Assembly: GCF_005434945.1 (NCBI RefSeq)
Contig: NZ_SKCH01000006.1
Location: 124,001-188,000 of the forward strand
Source of the DNA: Prescottella subtropica
GTDB taxonomy: Bacteria; Actinomycetota; Actinomycetes; Mycobacteriales; Mycobacteriaceae
Reading direction: 5' to 3'
DNA: 64,000 nucleotides
Shown: positions 1 to 9,506 of the stretch, in pieces
Position numbering within the stretch: the stretch's first letter is position 1
Layout: every line of letters begins with the position of its first letter
Translations under genes and position numbers: made by a program
The notes under the pieces: model-generated
What the model saw: only the letters and a program-made list of their open reading frames with translations
Database searches by the model: none
Told to the model about the DNA's origin: nothing

Positions 1-1
1 G

Positions 2-160
2 GCGGTCGCATGGAAGGCCGCGACCGGGGCGCGGGGCCGGGTGAGGAACCTCCGGATGCCCGGCTCGACGGGCTCCTTCCTGCATGACGGCGGAAACCTG
101 GTGCCGGACAACAGATTCGGCACCATCACGTTCGAGAAGTGGCTGGCCCGGCAGCGCTGA
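2..160 (+). CDS. C-terminal end of an unrecognised protein (5' partial)
   Basis: An open frame enters from the left edge and ends at a TGA at 158-160. It gives about 52 residues that finish FEKWLARQR, with a preceding stretch LVPDNRFGTITF. I do not recognise the family from this tail. It runs toward moaD, whose stop lies only three bases beyond, so the two genes converge with no room for a terminator. It is called coding because the frame stays open to the window edge and fits the tight spacing. Confidence 0.5.
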   Translation, partial: AVAWKAATGARGRVRNLRMPGSTGSFLHDGGNLVPDNRFGTITFEKWLARQR

Positions 161-163
161 GCG

Positions 164-418
164 TCAGCCGCCCGCGAACGGCGGCAGCACGTCCACCTGG
201 CCCCCGACCGGGCGGTCGAGGTCACGGGTCAGTTCGGAGTCCACGAGATATGCGGACACCGCGAGGATCTGCGCCATGCGCGCGCCGTACCGGTCGGCGA
301 GCAGCGTCCGCAGCCCCGCGAGGTCGGTGCCGGCCGCGATCTCGACCGTCTCGTCGGTGCACCCCGCCGCTTCCGCGGCCGCCGCGAAATACCGCACCTG
401 CACCTGCACGTCAGCCAC
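164..418 (-). CDS. moaD: MoaD, molybdopterin synthase sulfur-carrier subunit
   Basis: This small ubiquitin-like protein of 84 residues carries the sulfur that MoaE inserts into precursor Z to make molybdopterin. It ends in PPFAGG; the terminal Gly-Gly is the part that is adenylated and thiocarboxylated. The frame stays open further upstream, but a GTG at 416-418 gives a protein of normal length and overlaps the moaA stop by eight bases, the usual sign of translational coupling. Its partner MoaE lies on the other strand at 3732-4172. MoaD is certain by context and C-terminus; the start is slightly less so. Confidence 0.88.
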   Translation of the reverse strand: MADVQVQVRYFAAAAEAAGCTDETVEIAAGTDLAGLRTLLADRYGARMAQILAVSAYLVDSELTRDLDRPVGGQVDVLPPFAGG

Positions 419-1490
419 CGATCGCCCCCATACTGCGTTGCGGCGGAACGAATCCGGCCGCATTGATACCGTGCCCGGCCCACTTGTCCCACATCGCGGC
501 CCGCCAGCGTTCCGCGATCGTCTCGTCGTCGACGCCGGCCCGCAACGCATCCCGCAGATCGACCTCCCGGTCGCTGAACAGACACGACCGGACGGTGCCC
601 TCCGCAGTGAGCCGGGTGCGGTCGCAGTCCGCGCAGAACGACCGGGTCACCGACGCGATGATCCCGACCGTGGCGGGGCCGCCGTCGACGAGCCATTCCT
701 CGGCCGGGGCGGACGGGTCCTCCCGGCCGGCCTCCCGCAGGTCGAACCGCGCCCCGAGCACCTCCAGCAGCGCCTGCGCGTCGACCATGTTCTCGCGCGC
801 CCACTCGTGATCCGCGTCGAGCGGCATCTGCTCGATGAACCGCAGCGCGCACCCCGCGTCCAGGCACCACTGCAGCAGGTCGGCGGCGCCGTCGAGGGTC
901 TCGGCCATGAGCACCGCGTTGATCTTCAGCGGGGCCAGGCCCGCCGCCTGCGCCGCCCGGATTCCCGCGAGCACCGATGCCAGCCGGTCCCGGCGGGTCA
1001 GTTCCGCGAAGTGTGCGCGGTCGATCGTGTCCAACGAGACGTTGATCCGGGTCAGCCCGGCCCGGGCCAGGACGTCGGCGCGGTGTTCGAGACCGACCGC
1101 GTTGGTCGTCATCGACAGCGGGGTTCCCGGCACGGCGGCCGCACAGCCCGCCACGATCTCCTCGAGATCGCGCCGCATGAGCGGTTCCCCACCGGTGAAC
1201 CGCACCTCGGCGATACCGAGCCGCTCGACACCGATCCGGACCAGTCGGATCACCTCGTCGGCGGTGAGCAACTGCCGCGCCGGGATCGGCGGCAACCCCT
1301 CCGCCGGCATGCAGTACGTGCAGCGCAGCGAACACTTCTCGGTGAGCGACACCCGCAGGTCGCGGGCGACACGCCCGAAGCGGTCCACCAGCCCGGGCAC
1401 GTCCGGCCGGTCGGCGGTCGACGGCAGCGGGTCGTGCACGGCCGGCAGACCCAGGTCCACCCGGCCCCGTGTGCGCTGCGCCGTCGTCAT
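411..1490 (-). CDS. moaA: MoaA, GTP 3',8-cyclase (radical SAM)
   Basis: MoaA catalyses the first step of molybdenum cofactor synthesis, turning GTP into 3',8-cyclo-GTP, which MoaC converts to cyclic pyranopterin monophosphate. The 359-residue protein has the radical-SAM motif CSLRCTYC with cysteines 53, 57 and 60, a second Fe-S site with cysteines 286, 289 and 303, and ends in the Gly-Gly that MoaA needs for activity. An N-terminal extension of about 30 residues precedes the conserved core. It is transcribed divergently from moeA with a 60-base gap and leads into moaD. Confidence 0.96.
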   Translation of the reverse strand: MTTAQRTRGRVDLGLPAVHDPLPSTADRPDVPGLVDRFGRVARDLRVSLTEKCSLRCTYCMPAEGLPPIPARQLLTADEVIRLVRIGVERLGIAEVRFTGGEPLMRRDLEEIVAGCAAAVPGTPLSMTTNAVGLEHRADVLARAGLTRINVSLDTIDRAHFAELTRRDRLASVLAGIRAAQAAGLAPLKINAVLMAETLDGAADLLQWCLDAGCALRFIEQMPLDADHEWARENMVDAQALLEVLGARFDLREAGREDPSAPAEEWLVDGGPATVGIIASVTRSFCADCDRTRLTAEGTVRSCLFSDREVDLRDALRAGVDDETIAERWRAAMWDKWAGHGINAAGFVPPQRSMGAIGG

Positions 1491-1550
1491 GGCACCAGTA
1501 TGCCGCCGGTCACCGCCGCGCGCGGGGCAGGCTGCCTAGGATGGGCAACC

Positions 1551-2755
1551 ATGGCACACACGCAGCGGCACACCGGTCCCGCCCGCTCCGTCGAGGACCA
1601 CGCCGCCGAGGTGTCCGACCTGCTCGCACCGCTGCTGACCCGGCCCGCCGAGACCGTCGCGGTCGCCGACGCGCTCGGCCGGATCCTGGCGTCGGACATC
1701 GTCTCCCCCGTCGACCTGCCGCTGTTCCGGAACTCGCAGATGGACGGCTTCGCGGTCGACGCCGCCTCGGTCGCGGCGGTCCCGGTCACACTGCCGATCG
1801 TGGCGACCGTGGCGGCCGGTCCCGCCGAACCCGCCCCGCACGTCCCCGGTACGGCAGTCCGGATCATGACCGGCGCCGTCCTCCCCGACGGCACGGAAGC
1901 CGTTGTGCCGGTGGAGGACACCACGGCGTCCGGGGACTCGGTGACGGTGCTCCGGCCGCGTGGTGCCGGCGAGTTCGTGCGGGACCGCGGCAGCGACGTC
2001 CGCGCCGGAACACCACTGCTGCCCACCGGGACCCGGCTCGAACCGCGGCACCTGAGCGTCCTCGCCGCGGTCGGACTGGCGGACGTACCGGTCCGGACCC
2101 GGCCGCGGGTCGCGGTCCTGACGACCGGCGCCGAACTCGTCGACGCGGGCACCGTCCCCGGGCCGGGACAGATCTTCGACTCCAACGGCACCGCGCTGGC
2201 CGCGTCGCTGCGGGCGAACGGCGCCGACGTCGTGTCCGTCGCCCGCAGCAGCGACGACCCGGACGCCTTCCGCGGCGCGCTGGACCGCGCGGTGGCCGCC
2301 GCCGAACTGGTGATCACCTCCGGTGGGGTGTCGATGGGCGACTTCGAAGTGGTCAAGGACGTCCTGTCCGGACTGGGCGCCCGGTTCGGGAAGGTCGCGA
2401 TGCAGCCCGGCGGGCCGCAGGGCCTGGCCGTGATCGACGGGGTGCCGGTGCTGACGTTCCCCGGCAACCCGGTGTCGACGCTGGTGTCGTTCGAGGTGTT
2501 CGTGCGCCCGCTGCTGCGCCGCGCCGCCGGTCTGCCCCCGATCCCCACCGGGACCGCCGTCCTCGACCACGCGCTCACCTCGATTCCCGGTCGACGGCAA
2601 CTGCTGCGCGGACGCCGCACCGGCACGGGCGTCGACACCGTGTCGGGGCCCGGGTCACATCTGGTGGCGGCGTTCGCGTGGGCCGACGTGCTGATCGACA
2701 TTCCCGCCGACGTCACCTCCCTGGCGGCGGGCGAACGAGTGAAGGTGTGGAGCCT

Positions 2756-2759
<4 letters not shown>
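1551..2759 (+). CDS. moeA: MoeA, molybdopterin molybdenumtransferase
   Basis: MoeA inserts molybdate into adenylylated molybdopterin. The frame is open far upstream, but the ATG at 1551 begins the conserved region and gives 402 residues, the normal length. Recognisable motifs are the N-terminal MDGFAVD, the central TSGGVSMGD loop and the FPGNPVST motif of the molybdopterin-binding domain. Its TGA overlaps the GTG of the moaC-mogA fusion (GTGA, 2756-2759). This copy keeps the conserved loop intact, unlike the MoeA half of the fusion gene at 58592-60352, so it is the better candidate for the main molybdenumtransferase. Confidence 0.94.
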
Positions 2760-3731
<972 letters not shown>

Positions 3732-3754
<23 letters not shown>

Positions 3755-4172
3755 ACTGCTCGCCGAGATCTCGGCCGACCCGCTCGACCCGGCCGCCGTC
3801 GACGCCGCCGTCGCCGGCCCCGAGCACGGGGCGGTGGTGCTGTTCACCGGTGTCGTCCGCGACCACGACGGCGGCCGCTCGGTATCGGCGCTCGAGTATC
3901 AGGCGCATCCGGACGCGCAACGGTTCCTGCGGCAGTGCTGCGACCAGGTGTCCGCGCGCACCGGACTGCCGGTCGCAGCCGTCCACCGTGTCGGTTCGCT
4001 CACCATCGGGGATCTCGCGTTGGTCGCGGCGGCCGCCGCACCGCACCGGGCGGAAGCGTTCGCGGCGTGCGCGGACCTGGTCGAACGGATCAAGGCAGAG
4101 GTGCCGATCTGGAAGCGGCAGCGGTTCGCCGACGGCACCCCGGACGGCACCTCCGAGTGGGTCGGATTGTGA
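3732..4172 (+). CDS. moaE: MoaE, molybdopterin synthase catalytic subunit
   Basis: MoaE forms the molybdopterin dithiolene with sulfur from MoaD. The sequence shows the family signature VLFTGVVRDHDGGRSV near the N-terminus and EVPIWKRQRFADG near the C-terminus, which carries the catalytic lysines. Three starts are possible: GTG 3732 (146 residues), GTG 3738 and ATG 3747. All overlap the end of the moaC-mogA gene, and the ATG at 3747 is as likely as the one given. This is the last gene of the moeA operon; a 129-base gap with only a weak CGCCC/GGGCG stem follows before the helicase. Confidence 0.93.
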
Positions 4173-4301
4173 ACGCCGGTATGGTGGCAGGAACGAGGCG
4201 CCCCCGAAGTGGGCGTCCGACGTCGTAGAGCGCTTCCTTTCTCGAGCATGTCTTGCGGCGATCCCCTCTGCCCGGACCATGCCCGAAAGGCTCTCAGTCA
4301 C

Positions 4302-5675
4302 TTGTCTTCCACCGTCTCCGACGTGCCCGTTTCCTTCGCCGCCCTGGGGGTTCCGACCCCGATCGTCGCGGCCCTCACCGACGGCGGGATCACCGCGCCG
4401 TTCCCCATCCAGGTCGACACGCTGCCCGACACGCTCGCCGGACGGGACGTCCTCGGCCGCGGCAAGACCGGCAGCGGCAAGACCCTCGCCTTCTCCATTC
4501 CGCTCGCGGCCCGGCTCGCGGGCGGCAAGCGCCGCCCCCGCCGTCCGCGCGGCCTGGTGCTGTCCCCGACCCGGGAACTCGCCACGCAGATCACCGCGAC
4601 CCTCGAGCCGTTGGCGAAGGCGTCCGGCCTGCGGGTGACCACGATCTTCGGCGGCATCTCGCAGCACCGTCAGGTGAACGCCCTCGAGGGGGGCGTCGAC
4701 ATCGTCGTCGCGTGCCCGGGCCGACTCGAAGACCTGATGAAGCAGGGTTTCGTGAACCTCGCGGACATCGAGATGACCGTCCTCGACGAAGCCGACCACA
4801 TGGCCGATCTCGGGTTCCTGCCCGGCGTCACCCGCATCCTGAACGCCACCCCGAAGGGCGGCCAGCGGCTGCTGTTCTCCGCGACGCTCGACAACGGTGT
4901 CGACAAGCTGGTCAAGCGGTTCCTGCAGAACGAGGTGCTGCACTCGGTCGACGAGGCCACCTCCCCCGTCGCGGCGATGACCCACCACGTGTTCGACGTG
5001 GCCGGCGTGGACGCGAAGAAGGCCCTCGTCCGCCGGCTCGCGTCGGGGCAGGGTCGACGGATCCTGTTCATGCGCACCAAGCATCAGGCCCGCAAGCTCG
5101 CCCGGCAGCTCACCGAATCCGGTATCCCGTCGGTGGACCTGCACGGCAACCTGTCGCAGAACGCCCGGGACCGGAACCTGGCCGCGTTCTCCGAGGGCAG
5201 TGCCCGCGTGCTGGTCGCCACCGATGTCGCGGCGCGCGGTGTCCACGTCGACGACGTCGAACTCGTCGTGCACGTCGACCCGCCGGCCGAGCACAAGGCG
5301 TACCTGCACCGGTCGGGCCGCACCGCACGCGCCGGCAGCACCGGTGACGTCGTCACGATCGTGCTGCCGGACCAGCGCAAGGACATGTCGGCGCTGATGC
5401 GCAAGGCCGCGATCACGGTGACGCCGGTGCAGGTGACCGCGGACTCCGAGTCGGTGACCCGGCTGGTCGGCGAGCCCGCGGCGCACGTGCCGCCGGCCCC
5501 GAAGGTCGAGAAGCCGGCTGCGGGCGGCGGCAACGGCGGCAACGGCGGCAACGGCAACGGCGGCAACGGCAACGGCGGCAACGGCAACGGCGGGCCGGGG
5601 CGTCGCCCCGGCGCGCGGGGTGGCCGGGGCCGTGGTGGCCGCGGCCGTCGCCCCCGCGCGACCGTCAACGACTGA
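4302..5675 (+). CDS. DEAD-box ATP-dependent RNA helicase with Gly/Asn- and Arg/Gly-rich tail
   Basis: An ATP-dependent RNA helicase of the RhlE/CshA group, which remodels structured RNA. In order it shows a Q-motif region, Walker A GKTGSGKT, PTRELATQ, the DEAD box in VLDEADHMADLGF, SAT in LLFSATLDNG, and motif VI HRSGRTARAG. The last 50 or so residues are low complexity: a GNGGN repeat followed by an RGG-type basic tail, likely an RNA-binding extension. I chose the TTG at 4302 because GAAAGG lies 11 bases upstream and homologues begin near this point; an in-frame start at 4209 would add 31 residues. Its TGA abuts the bluB stop, so the two genes converge without a gap. Confidence 0.92.
   Translation: MSSTVSDVPVSFAALGVPTPIVAALTDGGITAPFPIQVDTLPDTLAGRDVLGRGKTGSGKTLAFSIPLAARLAGGKRRPRRPRGLVLSPTRELATQITATLEPLAKASGLRVTTIFGGISQHRQVNALEGGVDIVVACPGRLEDLMKQGFVNLADIEMTVLDEADHMADLGFLPGVTRILNATPKGGQRLLFSATLDNGVDKLVKRFLQNEVLHSVDEATSPVAAMTHHVFDVAGVDAKKALVRRLASGQGRRILFMRTKHQARKLARQLTESGIPSVDLHGNLSQNARDRNLAAFSEGSARVLVATDVAARGVHVDDVELVVHVDPPAEHKAYLHRSGRTARAGSTGDVVTIVLPDQRKDMSALMRKAAITVTPVQVTADSESVTRLVGEPAAHVPPAPKVEKPAAGGGNGGNGGNGNGGNGNGGNGNGGPGRRPGARGGRGRGGRGRRPRATVND
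5526..5592 (+). repeat. In-frame tandem repeat coding for GGN/GNGGN in the helicase tail
   Basis: The DNA repeats a short GGCGGCAACGGCAAC-like unit of 15 bases about three times, after shorter GGCGGCAAC units. All copies are in frame, so gain or loss of a unit would only change tail length. It is the most repetitive coding stretch in the window besides the RCC1 gene. Confidence 0.85.
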
Positions 5676-6305
5676 TCAGAACTTCTCCCAATGGATCGCG
5701 TCGGCGAGGTCGCGACGGTTGCGCCACCCGAATCGCTCGAGGTCCGGCACTTCCTGGAACTTGTCGACCTTGCCGACGCACAGCCAGGCGATGGGACGCA
5801 CCGGTGACGGGATACCGACCAGGTCGGTGAGGTAGTCCTCGTCGTAGAACGACACCCAGCCGACACCGACGTTCTCGGCGGCCGCGGCCAGCCACAGGTT
5901 CTGGATCGCGAGGACCGCCGAGAACAGTCCGGTGTCGTCGATCGTGTGCCGGCCGAGGATGTTCTGCCCGCCCCGGGTCGGGTCGTAGGTGACGACGATG
6001 CCGGTGCCGGACTCCCGGATGCCCTCGATCTTGATGGGGTCGAACGTCTTCTTCCGGTCCTCGGGCAGCGACTCCGCGAAGGCCTTGCGCCGGTCGGCGA
6101 CATGGTCGGCGAACGTGTCGAGGGTGCCGGGGTCGCGGACGACGACGAAGTCCCACGGCTGGGTGTTGCCGACACTCGGGGCCGCGTGCGCCGCACCGAG
6201 CACCCGCTGCAGGACATCGTCGGGGATCAGTTCACCGCTGAACTCGGCGCGGACGTCACGGCGGCGGCGGATGGCTTCGTACACGGAAACGAGGGATTCG
6301 GTCAC
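5676..6305 (-). CDS. bluB: BluB, 5,6-dimethylbenzimidazole synthase
   Basis: BluB uses reduced flavin and oxygen to break down FMN into 5,6-dimethylbenzimidazole, the lower ligand of vitamin B12. The 209-residue protein has the nitroreductase-like fold: RRDVRAEF near the N-terminus, APSVGNTQPWDFV, a central IVVTYDPTRGG segment, and ENVGVGWVSF followed by IPSPVRPIAWLCVGK, which are typical of BluB rather than of drug nitroreductases. It lies 45 bases downstream of the CobW-type GTPase on the same strand, consistent with shared transcription. A general nitroreductase is the alternative. Confidence 0.82.
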   Translation of the reverse strand: MTESLVSVYEAIRRRRDVRAEFSGELIPDDVLQRVLGAAHAAPSVGNTQPWDFVVVRDPGTLDTFADHVADRRKAFAESLPEDRKKTFDPIKIEGIRESGTGIVVTYDPTRGGQNILGRHTIDDTGLFSAVLAIQNLWLAAAAENVGVGWVSFYDEDYLTDLVGIPSPVRPIAWLCVGKVDKFQEVPDLERFGWRNRRDLADAIHWEKF

Positions 6306-6350
6306 CCCACCACCGTAGTCGTCGGACGAACGCCGCCGAACCGGGTCCGC

Positions 6351-7454
6351 TCACGCCGGGACGGTGTACCGGTGGACGCCCATCATCGTGTCCGGCTCGA
6401 GCGCGTCGGCGTCCGGTTCGACGCACGCCTCGAGCATCGCGTCGATCGACTCGACGTCCAGATCCGTCCCGATCACGACCAGATCGGTGCGACGCGCCTC
6501 CCGACCGTTCCAGCGCTGCGGATGGAACACGATGTGGTCGCCGACCACCTGCAGCAGATACTTCTGCTGGTGGCCGGGAACCCCGAAGTACACGAACCCC
6601 TTGATCCGGTAGACCCCGGCCGGCTGCTTCTCGAGGAACCGGACGAGCCGCCGCGGATGCATCGGCCACTGCGAGGTGAACGTCACACTCCGATACCGCG
6701 TATGGATGTGGCCGGCATGGTCGTCGTACCCGTCACGATCGTCGTGCAGGGATCCGGTGAGGAGTTCGTCGAACGACAACTGTTCGCCGGGCTGCGGCTG
6801 CCGGCGTGGCATCCGGTCGAACAACAGATCCGGGTCGACGCGGCTACGGACGGTGGAGACCACCGCGGCACGCGGGTTGATCGCACCCACCTCCGCGAGG
6901 AGCGTGTCGTGAGCGGCGTCGTCGATGCGGTCGGTCTTGTTGAGCACCACCAGGTCCGCGATCGCGACGTGCTGGTCGAGTTCGGGATGGCGGCGGCGGT
7001 TGTCCCGGTATTCGGCGCCGTCGACGAGCATGACGAGCCCCCCGTACGTGATGTACGGGTTCTCGCTGCCCAGGACGAGCCGGATCATGTTGCGGGGCTC
7101 CGCGAGTCCACTCGCCTCCACGACGATGACGTCGATCTCGGAGGTGCGGTGCGCGAGCCGGTCCAGCATGGCGTCCATGTCGCTGACGTCGACGGCGCAG
7201 CACATGCAGCCGTTGCTGAGCGCCATCATCGAGTCGACCTGGCCGGCCACCAGCATCGCGTCGACGTTCACGGAACCGAAGTCGTTGACGATCACCCCGA
7301 TCCGGGTGCCGCCGTTGTCGTGCAGCAGATGGTTGAGCAGGGTCGTCTTCCCGGACCCGAGGAATCCCGCCACCACGACGACGGGAATCGACCGGGGAGC
7401 CCGCTTCCTCACCACCGACGACCTCCGCGAACCGACAAAATACCGACGGACCAT
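6351..7454 (-). CDS. CobW/COG0523-family GTPase (metallochaperone type)
   Basis: The protein belongs to the G3E GTPases that load metals (Zn, Co) into target proteins. It has Walker A GFLGSGKTTLL, the family metal-binding motif CMCC within NGCMCCAV, a DVIVVEASGLAEP switch and NKTD for guanine recognition. A C-terminal CobW_C domain contains YRIKGFVYF. I chose the ATG at 7454 (367 residues); GTG codons at 7415 and 7412 are alternatives closer to the core. Placement next to bluB hints at cobalamin metabolism, but COG0523 proteins are just as often zinc-linked. I found no clear Zur box or B12 riboswitch upstream. Confidence 0.85.
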   Translation of the reverse strand: MVRRYFVGSRRSSVVRKRAPRSIPVVVVAGFLGSGKTTLLNHLLHDNGGTRIGVIVNDFGSVNVDAMLVAGQVDSMMALSNGCMCCAVDVSDMDAMLDRLAHRTSEIDVIVVEASGLAEPRNMIRLVLGSENPYITYGGLVMLVDGAEYRDNRRRHPELDQHVAIADLVVLNKTDRIDDAAHDTLLAEVGAINPRAAVVSTVRSRVDPDLLFDRMPRRQPQPGEQLSFDELLTGSLHDDRDGYDDHAGHIHTRYRSVTFTSQWPMHPRRLVRFLEKQPAGVYRIKGFVYFGVPGHQQKYLLQVVGDHIVFHPQRWNGREARRTDLVVIGTDLDVESIDAMLEACVEPDADALEPDTMMGVHRYTVPA

Positions 7455-7574
7455 CGTACTCGGTGCGGTGCACCCGGATTCCCACCGAAACGAACGCCCG
7501 CGACGCGCCGACGACACGGGGTGTGTGAACGCTGCCGGGACAGCATTTCGGGCGTTCCCGGCCGTTGACCTGGA

Positions 7575-7588
7575 TGGTCACTTGACCA
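7575..7588. promoter_or_regulatory. Perfect inverted repeat TGGTCA-CT-TGACCA upstream of the CobW-type gene
   Basis: A 6-bp perfect inverted repeat with a 2-bp spacer lies 120 bases upstream of the GTPase start. A further TTGACC occurs at 7565-7570. The shape (TGGTC...GACCA) resembles GntR-family operators. It is offered as an operator candidate only. Confidence 0.35.
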
Positions 7589-7845
7589 ATCGACGTGCTT
7601 CGAACCACAAATTGCACTACAGTACAAAAAGTTGCCCTTCCCCCCCTGGGCAGCAACGGGTTCGTCCGGCGTTCCCCCCTGCCCGGACGAACCGTCGAGC
7701 GGGGCGCGTGAGATCACTCCGCGCCCCGCTCGACACCGCTCGGGGGAGATTGCCGGGGAATGCCCACAGGCCGCCCCTCACCCATCTCGGTTCGCCGCCG
7801 CGCGGCCCCCCACACCCCCGATGAATGCCAGGCACACACGACAAA
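7589..7845. other. Intergenic stretch without a gene
   Basis: Between the CobW-type gene and tRNA-Ala I see no convincing coding frame. The stretch holds an imperfect palindrome TTGCACTACAGTACAA at 7612-7627 (6 of 8 positions paired), which could be an operator or part of the GTPase promoter, followed by C-rich DNA with no clear motif. Confidence 0.4.
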
Positions 7846-7886
7846 GAACTCCGGTCCGGGATCGTGATGATCCCGGACCGGAGTTC
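7846..7886 (-). terminator. Intrinsic terminator downstream of tRNA-Ala
   Basis: Arms at 7846-7863 and 7869-7886 form an 18-bp perfect stem with a 5-base loop. Read on the minus strand it lies just after the tRNA 3' end and is followed by TTTGT, as expected of a Rho-independent terminator. Confidence 0.88.
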
Positions 7887-7892
7887 TCGAAG

Positions 7893-7965
7893 TGGAGCTA
7901 AGGGGACTCGAACCCCTGACCCCCACACTGCCAGTGTGGTGCGCTACCAGCTGCGCCATAGCCCC
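7893..7965 (-). tRNA. tRNA-Ala (GGC)
   Basis: The reverse complement begins GGGGCTATGGCGCAG and ends TAGCTCCA, forming the acceptor stem with an A discriminator. The anticodon loop reads CTGGCAG, giving anticodon GGC for alanine. The T-loop is GGTTCGAGTCC. The 3' CCA is not encoded. A promoter lies upstream and a strong hairpin terminator downstream, so it is a single-gene unit. Confidence 0.97.
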
Positions 7966-8015
7966 GTGTGAAATTGTGTTCTGCGCTTCGGGAGAGACTC
8001 CCTTGCGCTGAAGAA

Positions 8016-8045
8016 AAAGTACACCACTGGCGACGCGGACAACAA
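8016..8045 (-). promoter_or_regulatory. Promoter for tRNA-Ala
   Basis: On the minus strand TTGTTG (8045-8040) is separated by 18 bases from TACTTT (8021-8016), a good housekeeping-sigma match. Transcription would start near 8009, about 44 bases before the tRNA, and the leader can form a GGGAG/CTCCC hairpin. Confidence 0.6.
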
Positions 8046-8083
8046 ATCGGCTGGTCAAGGCGATTTATGCGGCCACTGCGGGA

Positions 8084-8113
8084 GGTGGCCGGCCCGTAAT
8101 CTGGCCGGCCACC
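8084..8113 (-). terminator. Hairpin after the DsbA-like gene
   Basis: An 11-bp perfect stem (8084-8094 with 8103-8113) and an 8-base loop lie eight bases past the stop of the DsbA-like gene. There is no T-run, as is common in this high-GC group. Confidence 0.6.
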
Positions 8114-8120
8114 GCACCGA

Positions 8121-8870
8121 TTACGGCTGGGACACCTCCGCGACCCAGCTCGGGTTGCCGAGGGCGTCGATCACCGCACCGTTGTGGACGACGGCGGGGG
8201 TGCCGGTCGCACCGGACGCGGACAGGGCCTGACGGCCGGTCTCGGCGTCCGCGGCGGCCTGCTCCATCCGCTCACCGCTCGTGATGCACGAGGTGGCGGA
8301 CTCGGCGCCCGCGTCCTTCGCGAGACGCGCGAGGTCGTCGTTCGACAGATCCGACTTGCCCTTCTCAGCGGGCTGGTTGTCCGGGGAGAACAGCTCGCCG
8401 TGGAACGCCGAGTACGCGATCGCGTCACCGGTCTGCGCGACGCACTGCGACGCGGCGACGGCGCGGGTCGAGTAGTCGCCGCTCGCGGAGAGCCGGTCGA
8501 GGAAGTTGAGGACGTGGTAGCGGACGGCGATCTTGCCCTCGTCGACGGCCTGCGCGACCTCCTGGCCGTGCTTCTCCTCGAGCTGCGCGCAGAACGGGCA
8601 CATCGGGTCCTCGAACACGTCGATCGCATTGGTGACGTCGGGCAGCCCGAGCCGGACCACACCGGCGTCCTCCGTCGTCACCTGCACGGCCGGATTCCGG
8701 ACGGCCCCGTAGCCGGCGTTGCGGGCCTCGTCGTTGTTCTTCGTCAGCAGGATGCCGCCGATCACCAGCGCCGCGATCACGACGATCGCGAGGCCACCGA
8801 TGATGTAGGTGGTCTTGCTCGACGTGGGCTGGGGGTTGTACTTGACCGACTTCGGTTTCTTCGAACTCAC
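8121..8870 (-). CDS. Membrane-anchored DsbA-like thiol-disulfide oxidoreductase
   Basis: The 249-residue protein has a basic cytoplasmic N-terminus, one membrane helix at about residues 22-43, and an exported thioredoxin-fold domain. The redox motif is Cys91-Pro-Phe-Cys94, and TGTPAVV near the C-terminus provides the cis-proline loop. DsbA-type CPFC proteins help form or isomerise disulfides outside the cell. The downstream MauE-like membrane protein, 51 bases before its start on the same strand, is a likely electron-transfer partner. Mycobacteria have similar membrane-tethered DsbA-like proteins. Confidence 0.88.
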   Translation of the reverse strand: MSSKKPKSVKYNPQPTSSKTTYIIGGLAIVVIAALVIGGILLTKNNDEARNAGYGAVRNPAVQVTTEDAGVVRLGLPDVTNAIDVFEDPMCPFCAQLEEKHGQEVAQAVDEGKIAVRYHVLNFLDRLSASGDYSTRAVAASQCVAQTGDAIAYSAFHGELFSPDNQPAEKGKSDLSNDDLARLAKDAGAESATSCITSGERMEQAAADAETGRQALSASGATGTPAVVHNGAVIDALGNPSWVAEVSQP

Positions 8871-8921
8871 TTCGCGTCCTTCGTCATGGGAGTGACATCC
8901 GTACGGGCACTTACTCGTTCT

Positions 8922-9404
8922 TTACTCTGCCACTGCCGCCTGAGCGGGCACTGAGAGCCGCGGACGGGACCGGGGGCCGAGCGAGAAGGGGCTGCGCGGC
9001 CGGATCACCAGCCACACCGCGAGCGCGAGGAAGCCGATGTCGCGGGCGATCTCGAGGGCGTAGTCCCCACCGTCGACGTCCGCGGCGCCGCCCCCGCCGA
9101 AGCAGCCGCAGTCGATGGACAGACCGCGGGCCCACACCGACACGATCACCGCGATCAACACCAGCAGCGTCGCCGCCGACACCGCCGCCACCACCCGCAC
9201 CCCGAGACCGATCACCAGGAACAGGCCGAGCGCGATCTCGAACATCGGCATCGTGTACGCCACCGGCCGCACCAGGTCCTCCGGCAGCAACCGGTACGCC
9301 CGGACCGCGACGACCGTCTGCGTCGGGTCCGCGAACTTGATCCACCCGGAGATCAGCCACACCGCGGCCAGACCGAAGCGGGCGAGGAGGCTGACGGCGA
9401 GCAT
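8922..9404 (-). CDS. MauE/DoxX-like membrane redox protein
   Basis: A membrane protein of about 160 residues with four predicted helices. It carries the MauE-type motif DCGCFGG with Cys99 and Cys101 after the third helix. MauE proteins recycle DsbA/MauD-like thioredoxins, which fits the adjacent CPFC protein: MauE would pass electrons across the membrane. The start could be ATG 9404 or GTG 9422, six residues earlier. It is transcribed ahead of the DsbA-like gene, probably in one operon, and faces away from the VIT1-type gene. Confidence 0.83.
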   Translation of the reverse strand: MLAVSLLARFGLAAVWLISGWIKFADPTQTVVAVRAYRLLPEDLVRPVAYTMPMFEIALGLFLVIGLGVRVVAAVSAATLLVLIAVIVSVWARGLSIDCGCFGGGGAADVDGGDYALEIARDIGFLALAVWLVIRPRSPFSLGPRSRPRLSVPAQAAVAE

Positions 9405-9506
9405 CCACTGATGTCTGTGCACGACCGTCACGCTACCGACACGCGCGACCGTCCGGTACGCCTTCGCTTTCCGGGCCGACGACGGTTCCCGGGCTACGTT
9501 CGAGAC

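Noticed and set aside
7632-7901. Possible 89-codon gene between the CobW gene and tRNA-Ala
   Set aside because: It runs across the tRNA terminator hairpin, has no ribosome binding site and an Arg/Pro-rich composition typical of non-coding frames.
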